From Bacillota bacterium (GTDB lineage: Bacteria; Bacillota; UBA4882; UBA8346): 64,000 bases of DNA. Shown here piece after piece: positions 51,237-60,561 of the stretch; the first letter of the stretch is position 1; the number at the start of each line of letters is the position of its first letter. A model generated the notes under the pieces. It saw nothing but the letters and a program-made list of their open reading frames with translations, made no database searches and had not been told where the DNA came from. The DNA is taken from positions 89,265-153,264 of the forward strand of contig JAEZCE010000017.1 in the NCBI GenBank assembly GCA_023429995.1, written 5' to 3'. Both the position numbers and the translations under genes were made by a program.

Positions 51237-52961
51237 GTGACTTTAAAAGAATGTCTTTCTTTTAAAGAATATACCTACCAACGTCCGGATCTGGAACAAT
51301 TCAAAGAGAAATTTCAGGGTCTATTGACCCGATTTGAAGGAGCCGGATCCCTGGATGATCAAAACCGGGCTATTTCCGCCATTAACCGGCTGCGGAACGA
51401 GTTTGAAACCATGGCCACCCTGGTCCATATCCGGCACTCCATGGATACCACCGACGAGTATTACGACCGGGAAAATGATTACTTCGATGAGACAGGACCC
51501 ATTTATGAAGGGTTTATCGATCAATACTACCGGTTGCTGGTGGCCTCCCGGCGCCGTCCGGCCTTGGAAGAAAAATGGGGCTCCCAGCTTTTCCGGATTG
51601 CAGAGTTGAAGCTGAAAACGTTCTCCCCGGAGATTGTGGAGGACCTTCAACAAGAGAACAAATTATCCAGCCAATACACTAAGTTAAGGGCGTCGGCCAA
51701 GATCCTATTCGAAGGGGAGGTCAGAAATCTTTCGCAAATGTCCCCGTTTCTCCAATCCCCGGACCGGGAGAAGCGGAAGCTGGCCCAGGAGGCCTTCAAC
51801 GGTTTTTTTCTGGATCATGAAGCGGAATTTGACCAGATTTATGACGGTTTGGTAAAGCTGCGGGACAAAATCGCCCGTAAGTTGGGATTCAAAAATTTTA
51901 TCGAACTCGGTTATGCCCGTCTGAGCCGGTCAGACTACGACGCCTCGATGGTGTCGGGTTACCGCCGGCAAGTGCTTGAAGATTTGGTGCCCCTAGCCAC
52001 CAAACTCCGGCAGAGACAGGCCAAACGGTTACATTTGGACGCGCTGAAATATTACGATGAAGCTTTGGAATTTTTAAGTGGCAACGCCCTTCCCAAAGGA
52101 GATCCGGAGCAGCTGGTGGCCAATGCCAAGCGGATGTACAGCGAGCTTTCTCCGGAAAGTGGGGAGTTTTTCTCGTTTATGGTGGAACATGAGTTGCTGG
52201 ATCTCATTACCCGGCAGGGCAAGGCCGGGGGCGGTTATTGCACTTATATCCCGGACTACCGGTCGCCTTTCATCTTTTCCAACTTCAACGGGACGTCGGA
52301 TGATGTGGATGTGCTCACCCACGAGGCGGGCCACGCCTTTCAGGTGTATGTAAGCAGGGATTACCAGCTCCCCGAATATATCTGGCCGACGCTGGAAGCC
52401 TGCGAAATCCATTCCATGAGTATGGAGTTTTTGGCCTGGCCGTGGATGAGGCTTTTCTTCGGCGTGGATGAAACCAAATATAAATTCGCCCATTTAAGCG
52501 GAGCTTTGCTGTTCATTCCCTACGGGGTAACGGTGGATCAGTTTCAACATTGGGTTTATGAAAACCCGGAGGCCAGCCCGGAACAGCGGAAAAGGGTTTG
52601 GCGGTCTATCGAGGAGAAATACCTGCCACACCGGGATTACGCAGATAACGAGTTTCTAAATCGCGGCGGTTTTTGGTTCCGCCAAGGCCACATTTTCAAT
52701 AATCCCTTTTATTATATTGATTATACTTTGGCCCAGGTTTGCGCCTTTCAATTTTGGATCCGGCGCGAGCGCGCGTCCCGGGATCATTCAGCGGCGGCCT
52801 GGGAAGATTATTTACGGCTTTGTAGAGCCGGCGGCAGCAAGCCATTCTTGGAATTAGTGAAGCTGGCAGGTTTACAAAATCCTTTTGAGCCAGGGTGTAT
52901 CCGTTCGGTAACCGGACCCATCGCCAAGTGGCTGGAAGATGTGGCGGACTGGCAACTTTAA
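51237..52961 (+). CDS. Oligoendopeptidase F-like M3 metallopeptidase
   Basis: A 574-residue cytoplasmic zinc peptidase. The active site is H362-E363-A-G-H366 in VLTHEAGHAFQ, and the third ligand is Glu in LEACEIHSMSMEF. Length and the all-helical N-terminal half fit PepF/M3B enzymes, which degrade imported or signal peptides. GTG start at 51237 behind AGAGGAG. Single gene followed by a terminator. Confidence 0.92.
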   Translation: MTLKECLSFKEYTYQRPDLEQFKEKFQGLLTRFEGAGSLDDQNRAISAINRLRNEFETMATLVHIRHSMDTTDEYYDRENDYFDETGPIYEGFIDQYYRLLVASRRRPALEEKWGSQLFRIAELKLKTFSPEIVEDLQQENKLSSQYTKLRASAKILFEGEVRNLSQMSPFLQSPDREKRKLAQEAFNGFFLDHEAEFDQIYDGLVKLRDKIARKLGFKNFIELGYARLSRSDYDASMVSGYRRQVLEDLVPLATKLRQRQAKRLHLDALKYYDEALEFLSGNALPKGDPEQLVANAKRMYSELSPESGEFFSFMVEHELLDLITRQGKAGGGYCTYIPDYRSPFIFSNFNGTSDDVDVLTHEAGHAFQVYVSRDYQLPEYIWPTLEACEIHSMSMEFLAWPWMRLFFGVDETKYKFAHLSGALLFIPYGVTVDQFQHWVYENPEASPEQRKRVWRSIEEKYLPHRDYADNEFLNRGGFWFRQGHIFNNPFYYIDYTLAQVCAFQFWIRRERASRDHSAAAWEDYLRLCRAGGSKPFLELVKLAGLQNPFEPGCIRSVTGPIAKWLEDVADWQL

Positions 52962-53070
52962 ACAACCTTTCCCCGGCTCATGGAAAACCAGGCGGGTGAA
53001 GCCGCAGGGTTGGAATACCCCCAAAAAAAGAGCGGTTTTTTTATTTCGACTGATCGATCAACATTCCCAG

Positions 53071-53113
53071 GTTTCGCTTGAGCCGGGTTACCCCCGTCCA
53101 AGCGAAACTTTTT
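53071..53113 (+). terminator. Rho-independent terminator after the peptidase gene
   Basis: GTTTCGCTTG (53071-53080) pairs exactly with CAAGCGAAAC (53099-53108), then TTTTT. Confidence 0.88.
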
Positions 53114-53302
53114 CTTTGTCCAAATCCCCGAAAACTTCAAAACCCCCTGGATATACAGAACCTTCATATTTTTTGAGAGCTCCGGGTTTAAAATCTTTTT
53201 ATACTTCTTTATAAAATTTTTAAAAATGCTTTAAAACCCTTTTATGGATAATTTTTATAATCATCCCGTCAAGGTCATTCTGGAATCGAAAGGGTGTTAT
53301 TC

Positions 53303-54202
53303 ATGAAAACGGATCGGATGAAGAAAATGTGGCTCCCGGGCTTGCTGGTGATCATCTTGGGGAGCGCCGGAGCTTGGTACTGGTATACTCAGCTCCATGG
53401 TTATATATCGACCGATGATGCAATGGTTGACGGTTTTCAGTCCACTATCAGTTCGAAAGTGTTGGGAAGGGTCAGCCGGTTACTGGCCCGGGAAAGCCAG
53501 GTGGTGCAAGCCGGACAATTGCTGGCGTTGCTGGATGATGCCGATATCCGCGCCCAACAGGCCCAAGATCAGGCAGCGTTCGCCAGTTCCGGGGAAAACG
53601 TGAATTTGGCCCGGGTCAATCTGAATAAAGCCCAAACCGATTTCAACCGGGCAGCCGCCCAATACAATCAAAGCTTTATATCCAGGCAGGAATATGACAA
53701 TGCTCGGCACGCTTTGGATACCGCCAGGGCCAACTATGCCATTGCCCTGGCTGCGGTCAAAACTTCCCAGGCCAAGTTGGAAGTGGATGAAACCAATTTA
53801 AGGAATATTCAAATCCATACCCCCATTGCCGGCACGGTATCCAAACGCTGGGTCTTGGCAGGAGATGTGGTTCAACCCGGACAATCCATTTTTACCATTT
53901 ATGATTTAGGGCATGTCTGGGTGACGGCCAATTTTGAAGAGACCAAATTGGGAGCTATCCGGGTGGGCCAGCCGGTGGAGGTCGCGGTGGATGCCTATCC
54001 GGGTTTCCGATTCAGGGGCAGAGTGAGGGAAATCGGCGTCAATACGGCCTCCCAATTTTCGTTAATCCCGGCCAATAACGCTTCGGGTAATTTTACCAAA
54101 GTCACCCAGCGGATACCGGTGAAGATCGGCGTTGAAAATGCCATGCCCGCCAAGGCGCTACTGCCGGGGATGTCGGTGGAAGTCAAAGTGAAGGTGAAAT
54201 AA
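53303..54202 (+). CDS. EmrA/HlyD-type membrane fusion protein
   Basis: About 299 residues from ATG 53303 behind GAAAGGG. One N-terminal membrane segment (LPGLLVIILGSAGAWYW, about residues 10-27). A biotinyl-lipoyl-like half (YISTDDAMVDGFQSTISSKV) follows, then a coiled-coil hairpin (about 80-160), the second lipoyl half (IHTPIAGTVSKRW) and a beta-barrel (HVWVTANFEETKL). It bridges an inner-membrane exporter and an outer-membrane TolC channel. Its stop codon touches the start of the EmrB-like gene. The presence of this protein implies an outer membrane or at least descent from a diderm. Confidence 0.9.
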   Translation: MKTDRMKKMWLPGLLVIILGSAGAWYWYTQLHGYISTDDAMVDGFQSTISSKVLGRVSRLLARESQVVQAGQLLALLDDADIRAQQAQDQAAFASSGENVNLARVNLNKAQTDFNRAAAQYNQSFISRQEYDNARHALDTARANYAIALAAVKTSQAKLEVDETNLRNIQIHTPIAGTVSKRWVLAGDVVQPGQSIFTIYDLGHVWVTANFEETKLGAIRVGQPVEVAVDAYPGFRFRGRVREIGVNTASQFSLIPANNASGNFTKVTQRIPVKIGVENAMPAKALLPGMSVEVKVKVK

Positions 54203-55855
54203 ATGTCGCTCTACCAATTATTCAGGCGCAAATTATTGAATTATTTCCCTTCCCTCCAACCGGGACATGGAACATACCGCTGGTGGGTACTGGCTAATGT
54301 CATGATCGGCACATTCATGGCGGTTTTGGACTCCACCATCGTCGATGTGAGCATGCCCAAAATCATGGCCACTTTTGGCACCAGTGTCGACAAGATTACC
54401 TGGATCGCCACGGCTTATATGCTGGTTTTTGCGGTGATGCTGCCGACCTCCGGCTGGCTGGCCGACCGGTTCGGGTACAAACGGACTTATTTTGCGGCTT
54501 TGCTGTTATTTACCGTTGGTTCGCTGCTTTGCGGCACGGCCTGGAATGAAAATGCCCTGATATTCTTTCGGGTCATTCAGGCGATGGGCGGCGGCCTCAT
54601 GATGCCCGTGGGCATGGCCGTTATCACCCGGGAGTTTCCACCGGAGCAGCGGGGAATGGCTTTGGGTTTCTGGAGCATTGCCGGAGCCGCCTCGGTTTCC
54701 TTCGGGCCGCTGATCGGCGGGTACTTGATCGATCATCTCAGCTGGCAATCGATTTTCAGCGTCAACGTACCGGTCGGTTGTTTGGGAATGCTGGCGACCT
54801 TAATCATTCAGCGTGAATATAAAAGTGACAGGGTTCACCCCTTTGATTTGGTCGGCTTCTTGTCAATGGCGGTATTCCTCAGTTTCTTACTTGTCGCTTT
54901 GGCTGACGGCAATGCCGCCTGGAATGTCGGCGGCTGGACCTCCCAGTTTATCCTCGGTTGTTTTTCCCTATCTGCAGTTGGCCTCATCGTCTTTTTGGCC
55001 ACCGAGTTTTCGGTAAAATATCCCCTGGTGGATTTGGGGTTGTTGAAAGATTTCAATTTCAGCTTGGCCAATGTTCTTTTACTGACATTCGGGTTGGGAA
55101 TGTTCGGCAGCACCTTTATTCAGCCTTTATACTTACAAAATGCCCTGGGATATACCGCCTTGCAATCGGGTGCGGTCTTCTTGCCGGTGGGTATCATTCA
55201 AGCCGTTATGTCGCCGGTTTCGGGAGTGATGGCCGATAGGTTGAATCCCAAGATTCCCATGGTTCTGGGGGTGGTCCTGATGGGGATGAGCATGTATTTG
55301 AACAGTTTTTTATCGCTTTTTTCCGAGCAGGCTCAAATCATGATGCCGTTGATATTGCGGGGAATAGGGATGGGGATGTTGCTCACTCCGTTAATGTCAG
55401 TATCCATGGTGCGGATCGCCAAGGAAAAAATGGCCCAGGCGTCGGGACTGATCTCGATTACCCGTCAAGTAGGCGGCAGTTTCGGTGTGGCCATGCTGGG
55501 AACGGTACTAATTCAACGGCAGATTTTTCACACGGCCATGATTGGCCAATCGGTTCAAACCTCTTCTCCCGTTTTCCAGCATGCTTTGAACGGGTATACC
55601 GCGTTTGCCAGGGCGGTGGCCGGAAGCCCGGCTTATTTTTACCAGGCCGCCCTACAGGCCAAGTCGATGCTGGGAAGTTACATCGCCAAACAGGCCTATG
55701 TCCAAGCCATCAATGATTGCTATCGGGTCACCGCTTTTCTGATTTTGGCCGGGATTATTCCGGTACTTTTGTTCCAAATCAAAACCAAAAAAATTATTTC
55801 CGGCCGGGGCATCCATCCTGAAACGGATATCAAGAAAGAGGAATCTGTCCAATGA
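54203..55855 (+). CDS. EmrB-type drug:proton antiporter (DHA2, 14 segments)
   Basis: A 550-residue MFS exporter with 14 predicted membrane segments. Signatures: VMIGTFMAVLDSTIVDVSMPKI in the first segment, SGWLADRFGYKR (motif A) and GPLIGGYLI (motif C). It begins directly after the stop of the fusion-protein gene, so the two are translationally coupled. Together they would expel amphipathic drugs across both membranes, but the TolC-like gene that follows is broken. Confidence 0.91.
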   Translation: MSLYQLFRRKLLNYFPSLQPGHGTYRWWVLANVMIGTFMAVLDSTIVDVSMPKIMATFGTSVDKITWIATAYMLVFAVMLPTSGWLADRFGYKRTYFAALLLFTVGSLLCGTAWNENALIFFRVIQAMGGGLMMPVGMAVITREFPPEQRGMALGFWSIAGAASVSFGPLIGGYLIDHLSWQSIFSVNVPVGCLGMLATLIIQREYKSDRVHPFDLVGFLSMAVFLSFLLVALADGNAAWNVGGWTSQFILGCFSLSAVGLIVFLATEFSVKYPLVDLGLLKDFNFSLANVLLLTFGLGMFGSTFIQPLYLQNALGYTALQSGAVFLPVGIIQAVMSPVSGVMADRLNPKIPMVLGVVLMGMSMYLNSFLSLFSEQAQIMMPLILRGIGMGMLLTPLMSVSMVRIAKEKMAQASGLISITRQVGGSFGVAMLGTVLIQRQIFHTAMIGQSVQTSSPVFQHALNGYTAFARAVAGSPAYFYQAALQAKSMLGSYIAKQAYVQAINDCYRVTAFLILAGIIPVLLFQIKTKKIISGRGIHPETDIKKEESVQ

Positions 55856-56350
55856 CAAAAAACCATGGATCGTTTTAGGGATCATTCTGGCAATGGCCTT
55901 GCCGGAAACAATATTTGCCGATCATTCTCGGAAAAAGCAACGGCAGACTTTCCGGCGGAAGAAACCATCCAGACGGAGGAAATTTTGGAGTCGGCCTGAA
56001 ATGCGCCAGATGGAGCAATTGAACGATCTGGGCCGATACCGGAAACAGTTGGCGGAAGCCGGCTACAAGCCGAGCATTTTCATGGTCGGACAATATCGGG
56101 GGGGAGCCTGGATCATAATCCCGGTCATTGGAATGGCAATAAAATGTGGACGCTGACGTTGAATATCACAGGGAACATCTTTGATTGGTTCTCCACTTCC
56201 GCCAAGGTGACCGGGGCCCAAAAAAATGTGGAGCTGACTACGATCCAGGAATCGGGACTAGGGGATCAACTCAAGCTTTAAGCGGTTATTACCAGGGGAT
56301 AGCCCTTTACTTGACGGTCCGGGCCAAGCTTGATTTGGTGAGCGGACGGG
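55852..56350 (+). pseudogene. Decayed TolC-family outer-membrane efflux gene
   Basis: An ATG at 55852 overlaps the EmrB stop (ATGA) but the frame breaks after three codons. One base away the signal peptide continues, KPWIVLGIILAMALPETIFA, then a basic stretch and LNDLGRYRKQLAEAGYKPSIFM. After another shift near 56100, MWTLTLNITGNIFDWFSTSAKVTGAQKN follows, matching the TolC repeat (strand, W-x-L-F-D, R/K-V-xx-A). Stops end it. At most about 140 of some 450 residues remain, so it is both shrunken and frameshifted. The pump must use another channel or be inactive. Confidence 0.78.
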
Positions 56351-56379
56351 ATTGATAAAATCGTAAAGGAGGATGATCG

Positions 56380-57165
56380 ATGGGAACCGTCGATTTTAGC
56401 GAAGATGTCTTTAACCATCTTCAAAAGCGGATTTTTAAGGCAACTTACTGCGGCAAGAATTGTTATGTGAAATTACTGGGCGGATCGAAACGGAACCGGT
56501 TTCACCGGTTGCAAAAAATGATATTTGGCGTGACCCGGATACCATTGCTGGCCCCAACGCTCGTTGTCGGAGAGGAAAATGGAATCGTTCATGAAGCGGA
56601 AAAGCTTGGTGAACTGAAAAAGTTGGGGCTGAATGTGCCTGCGGTTTATTCCTATTCACAAAGATACCTAATCCTTGAGGATTGCGGCAGAAGTCTGCCG
56701 GAAATCATCAGGGAAAAACCCGGGCAAACCCAGGTTTATTTGGAAATGGCCATCCGTGAATTGGGGAAGCTCCATCGCAACGGTCAATGTCACGGCGGGG
56801 CTCAAATCCGCAATTTTACCCTGAAAAATGACGAAATTTATCTCATTGATTTTGAAGAGGAAACTCAGGCGGAATATTTCGAAGGGATATTTTTCCGGGA
56901 TATTGTTTTGTTTTTAACATCGGTTATGGGCTGTGGAATTTTTAGTTTTTCGCTTCCCGATTTGATTACCGCCTATGAGCAGTCAAGTCAAATTAAGATC
57001 TGGGAACGACTGGTGAATTTGGCAAACCGGGGCCGGTTGCTGGAGCTGGTGACCATGAAACCGTTCGTCAAATGGTGCGGTAAAGATTTATTGGCCGTGA
57101 ACCGTGTTTTCGAACAAATCCGGCTTCTGGGCGGCGCCCCAAATCCTTGGCAGCACGCCAACTGA
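56380..57165 (+). CDS. Protein-kinase-fold protein, WaaP/BUD32-like
   Basis: A 261-residue cytoplasmic protein with kinase-fold landmarks: the strand/Lys region CYVKLLGGSKRNRF, the helix-C-like HEAEKLGELKKLGLNVP, the hinge YLILEDCGRSL, a catalytic-loop equivalent HGGAQIRNFTLKN (His-Gly-Gly instead of His-Gly-Asp) and the metal-binding DFEEE. This is closest to lipopolysaccharide core (WaaP/Kdo) kinases and BUD32. The HGD aspartate is replaced, so activity is uncertain. AAAGGAGG precedes the ATG. It lies 80 bp before the sensor kinase genes. If it acts on an outer-membrane lipid, that would again suit a diderm. Confidence 0.7.
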   Translation: MGTVDFSEDVFNHLQKRIFKATYCGKNCYVKLLGGSKRNRFHRLQKMIFGVTRIPLLAPTLVVGEENGIVHEAEKLGELKKLGLNVPAVYSYSQRYLILEDCGRSLPEIIREKPGQTQVYLEMAIRELGKLHRNGQCHGGAQIRNFTLKNDEIYLIDFEEETQAEYFEGIFFRDIVLFLTSVMGCGIFSFSLPDLITAYEQSSQIKIWERLVNLANRGRLLELVTMKPFVKWCGKDLLAVNRVFEQIRLLGGAPNPWQHAN

Positions 57166-57246
57166 AAAGTAGCAAGCGGATTTGCATTCTAAGGCCCGGA
57201 ATAGTATATTGGAATCAATATAAAACGCATGAAGGAAGGATGAACC

Positions 57247-58497
57247 ATGAGGCTGCCCCGGGTTGTCAAAGGGCTATTCACGGGTTTTCAATGCCGCCGC
57301 AACGAGCAACGCCTGAAAAAACAAAGCTCGATCCGGGAGTTAATCGCCAGACACCTGGAATATCACCAACAGCAGAAGACTTTCTTTCAAACCGACTTAG
57401 GCCGGAGACCCCAGGGCGCTTTTAAATTTGGCGAGTTTAATCATTTTAACAGGCGCTTAAAATATTTCCGTCCGGTCGCCATCGCGATTAACCTTACCCT
57501 GTGGTATTTGCTCATCCGTTACATGGGGATCGGAATTTTCGGCGTTTTCATTGCGGCGTTGATCAGCATCGCGGGAATTTACGAGATTTTTTTTCTTTGG
57601 AGGCTGGAAAAAAGGGTTTTTGAGCCCATCGATCAGTTGAAAAAAGGGGTCGAAGAGATTGCCCGGGGAAATTACGGGGTGCGGATAGAGTGTGATGTGT
57701 TGAATGACGTTACGCTTTTGGTGGCTTCCTTTAATCAAATGGCCCGCAAGCTGCAGGAAGCTGAAAAAATAAAGGCCGAATACGAAGAAAACCGGAAAGA
57801 TTTGCTGGCCAACATCTCTCACGATCTGAAGACGCCGATTACTTCCATTCAGGGTTATATTGAGGCGATTTTGGAACGGACCGATTTGACCAGCGAGGAG
57901 CTTCACTATTACCTGCAAATCATTTACAATAATACGGCTTATATGAACAAACTCATTGATGACTTATTCCTTTTCTCCAAGTTGGATCTGGACAAACTGG
58001 AGTTTCAATTGGAAGAAATCCCGGTCCGGAAGTTTATGAATGATTTAATGGAGGAACTGGGATTGGAACTTGCAGAGAAGCGGGTTGAGTTTTCCTATCA
58101 TGATAGTTTGAACTTGGAATGTATTGTAAATATTGATCGCAAACGCATTTATCAGGCTATCCGGAATATCATCGGCAATGCGTTGAAATATGGACCGGAA
58201 CAGGGGCTGATGATCGAGACCGTACTTTCCCGGCGGGAAGATTGGATATTGATAGAGATCCGGGATAACGGGCCCGGGATCTCTCCGGAGAAGCTTCCTT
58301 TCATTTTTGACCGGTTTTACAGAATTGATACCGAAAGGACCAAGGATACCGGCAGTACCGGATTGGGGTTGGCCATCACCAGGGAACTGGTTGAGGCGCA
58401 TCAGGGAAAGATCACGGTTTCCAGTGTTTTGCAGGAAGGCAGTTGCTTTACCATTCAGTTGCCGGCAGCGGATGTTCAGGGGAGGGAGCGGGCATGA
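57247..58497 (+). CDS. Sensor histidine kinase (HAMP-HisKA-HATPase)
   Basis: A 416-residue sensor. The region before the membrane has little extracytoplasmic domain: two adjacent hydrophobic segments at about residues 76-119 with almost no loop. A HAMP domain spans about 120-172. The phospho-acceptor His192 is in NISHDLKTPITSIQGYIE. ATP-binding boxes follow: NIIGNALKY (N), DNGPGIS (G1) and GSTGLGLAI (G2). The stop overlaps the response-regulator start (ATGA). It probably senses an intramembrane or cytoplasmic cue. The nearby kinase-fold gene and efflux pump may be targets. Confidence 0.93.
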   Translation: MRLPRVVKGLFTGFQCRRNEQRLKKQSSIRELIARHLEYHQQQKTFFQTDLGRRPQGAFKFGEFNHFNRRLKYFRPVAIAINLTLWYLLIRYMGIGIFGVFIAALISIAGIYEIFFLWRLEKRVFEPIDQLKKGVEEIARGNYGVRIECDVLNDVTLLVASFNQMARKLQEAEKIKAEYEENRKDLLANISHDLKTPITSIQGYIEAILERTDLTSEELHYYLQIIYNNTAYMNKLIDDLFLFSKLDLDKLEFQLEEIPVRKFMNDLMEELGLELAEKRVEFSYHDSLNLECIVNIDRKRIYQAIRNIIGNALKYGPEQGLMIETVLSRREDWILIEIRDNGPGISPEKLPFIFDRFYRIDTERTKDTGSTGLGLAITRELVEAHQGKITVSSVLQEGSCFTIQLPAADVQGRERA

Positions 58498-59180
58498 AAC
58501 AGATTTTGATCATTGAAGACGATATCAACATTGCCGAGTTGGAGCGGGACTATCTCCAATTAAACGGTTACCGGGCCCAGATTGTGCAGGACGGGGAGAA
58601 AGGTTCGAAAATGGCGCTAACGGGTCAGTATGATGTGGTGGTGGTCGATTTGATGCTTCCCGGTAAAGATGGTTTGGCAATCATCAAAGAAGTGCGGAAA
58701 AAGTATGAGATCCCGCTGATTGTGGTCTCGGCTAAAAGCGAGGATATCGATAAGATTCGCGGTTTGGAATTCGGGGCCGACGATTATCTGACCAAGCCGT
58801 TCAGCCCGGCGGAGCTGGCGGCCAGGATCAAATCCCATATCAGACGCTATGAACGGCTCAAGGGGAATGAGCCGGCCAGTGAAGTTATCAGCCACAAGGG
58901 GCTGGAAATCAATACGGCATCCCATAAGGTTTGGGTCAACGGCAGAGAAGTGCAGCTGACCACGAAAGAGTACGAACTGTTGGTGTTTTTGGCCTCCAAT
59001 CCGAATATCGTTTTTACGAAGGAACATTTATTTGACGCTGTTTGGGGCGACGATTATTATGGCGATTCCGCCACGGTGCCGGTCCATATTCAGAAAATCC
59101 GCAAAAAGATTGAGAAAGACCCTGCCAATCCGGAATTTATCGAAACCTTGTGGGGAACGGGATACCGGTTTAATTCTTAA
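58494..59180 (+). CDS. OmpR/PhoB-family response regulator
   Basis: A 228-residue regulator. The receiver domain has the acidic pair in IIEDDIN, phospho-acceptor Asp52 in VVDLMLPGKDG and the conserved Lys in YLTKPFSPAEL. The winged-helix output domain follows (LTTKEYELLVFLASNPNIVF, VHIQKIRKKIEKDP). The ATG at 58494 overlaps the stop of the kinase gene; the open frame runs further up but inside that gene. It is the partner of the preceding kinase. Confidence 0.94.
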   Translation: MKQILIIEDDINIAELERDYLQLNGYRAQIVQDGEKGSKMALTGQYDVVVVDLMLPGKDGLAIIKEVRKKYEIPLIVVSAKSEDIDKIRGLEFGADDYLTKPFSPAELAARIKSHIRRYERLKGNEPASEVISHKGLEINTASHKVWVNGREVQLTTKEYELLVFLASNPNIVFTKEHLFDAVWGDDYYGDSATVPVHIQKIRKKIEKDPANPEFIETLWGTGYRFNS

Positions 59181-59254
59181 GAGCAGAATGCCAACTCTGA
59201 ATCCTCAGTCCCGCGTCCTTAGGGTCGATTTTTTGGAGCCCAAATTAGATCTCG

Positions 59255-59935
59255 TCATGAAAGCTCTCTGTTGATCTTGCCTAAGTAGCGGTAAATAGTG
59301 GCCTCTGAAGTGTAAAGTTGCGAGGCGACCTCACTGACCGCCCCCTTGATGAGGAAAATCCCCTTTTTATTCAGGTTTCGAACGATTTCGATCTTTTCCT
59401 CCTGCGTGAGCCGATCCCTGGGCGTCGAGGTGTCTTTCACCAACTGGTGAAGCATGCTGGAAATCAGATGCTCAATGTTGTCGACAAAATCTTCCGCATT
59501 TTCCTCGTGGGGAACAAGTCCCGAGTTACATTGAGCATCCATACCGGGTAGAGGGGAAATCTGGAACAACTCCAGAATTTTATCGACAGCTTCTTTACAA
59601 CGAGCGGTATTGTAGTTGATGCACAACATTCCCAGCAGCTTCCCGCTGTCGTCCTTGATAAACATAGTGGAAGAACGGGTGAGAATATCATTGCCAACCC
59701 GCCCCATATAGTTGATTTGATAATTTTCCTTTTCATAGGTCCGGTTGGTAACAAATTCAAGGGCCTTGCCGGTAATCGGGGAACCCACCTGCCGCCCTGA
59801 ATTAAATCCGTTAGCGATGGCGACAATCGAGTACTTGCCACCACTGAGATCATGCAAGGCCACTTCATAGTCGGGGCCAAGTGTTTTCCCCAGAAATTCA
59901 ACCACCAGGGCATACTGCGCTAGTATTTTATTCAT
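59255..59935 (-). CDS. YheO/DauR-type transcriptional regulator (PAS-like plus HTH)
   Basis: A 226-residue regulator. The N-terminal YheO-type PAS domain begins AQYALVVEFLGKTLGPDYEV and contains STMFIKDDSGKLLGMLCINYN. The C-terminal helix-turn-helix is RLTQEEKIEIVRNLNKKGIF then EVASQLYTSEATIYRYL. AAGGAG precedes the minus-strand ATG at 59935. It is divergent from the RidA-MalY-symporter genes, with a shared intergenic region, so it very likely controls them. Related DauR represses D-arginine catabolism; the inducer here is unknown but probably an amino acid. Confidence 0.88.
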   Translation of the reverse strand: MNKILAQYALVVEFLGKTLGPDYEVALHDLSGGKYSIVAIANGFNSGRQVGSPITGKALEFVTNRTYEKENYQINYMGRVGNDILTRSSTMFIKDDSGKLLGMLCINYNTARCKEAVDKILELFQISPLPGMDAQCNSGLVPHEENAEDFVDNIEHLISSMLHQLVKDTSTPRDRLTQEEKIEIVRNLNKKGIFLIKGAVSEVASQLYTSEATIYRYLGKINRELS

Positions 59936-60036
59936 GGTATTCAACTCCTTCACGCAAGTATAAGAAATTATTATCGATATAATAACATTTCATCACCTGG
60001 ATTGCAACAGATTTAGCATAATCCTTTGTAAAACAA

Positions 60037-60116
60037 GCGGTTGTTTAAAAAACCAACCGCGATGACATTTTAAATGATAAAAAAATATTGACATGATGAT
60101 TTTTTATTATTACAAT
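60037..60116 (+). promoter_or_regulatory. Promoter of the RidA operon with upstream inverted repeat
   Basis: TTGACA at 60088-60093 and TACAAT at 60111-60116 are 17 bp apart. GCGGTTG (60037-60043) and CAACCGC (60054-60060) form an inverted repeat about 28 bp upstream of the -35 box, a candidate site for the YheO-type regulator, between the divergent genes. Confidence 0.75.
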
Positions 60117-60159
60117 AAATTTAGATATTCGACAAAAGTCTTAGGAGTTGATACGGGAA

Positions 60160-60546
60160 ATGAGTAAAAAAGTATTTTCAGAGCAAGCGCCGGCTGCGAT
60201 CGGCCCTTATTCCCAAGGAATTGAGGTGGAAGGATACGTTTATGTGTCGGGCCAACTTCCGGTGAACGCAGCAAAAAACGAACTGGAAAGCGGAATTCAA
60301 AAGCAAACGGATCGTTGTCTGCAAAATATCCGCTCGGTTTTGGCAGCTGCGGGCCTCGCCATGGAGGATATCGTCAAGACTACAGTTTTCATGACGGATC
60401 TTGGACAATTCCAAACGATGAATGAAGTGTACAGCGGTTATTTCAAGGAGCCGTTCCCTGCCCGCAGCACAGTGCAGATCGCCGCTTTACCCAAAGGGGC
60501 CTCGATTGAGATCGAATGTATTGCCAAGCGTAAAAAATCGGAATGA
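60160..60546 (+). CDS. ridA: RidA-family enamine/imine deaminase
   Basis: A 128-residue RidA protein (EC 3.5.99.10) that hydrolyses reactive enamine/imine intermediates released by PLP enzymes. Signatures: APAAIGPYSQGIEVEGYVYVSGQ near the N-terminus, the substrate-binding Arg in FPARSTVQIAALPKGASIEIE. ATG 60160 follows TAGGAGTTG; the earlier ATT/ATG at 60148 is less likely. It is the first gene of the module, just before a PLP-dependent lyase or aminotransferase, the arrangement expected if it clears that enzyme's 2-aminoacrylate-like products. Confidence 0.93.
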   Translation: MSKKVFSEQAPAAIGPYSQGIEVEGYVYVSGQLPVNAAKNELESGIQKQTDRCLQNIRSVLAAAGLAMEDIVKTTVFMTDLGQFQTMNEVYSGYFKEPFPARSTVQIAALPKGASIEIECIAKRKKSE

Positions 60547-60561
60547 AAGGAAGAAAACCCA

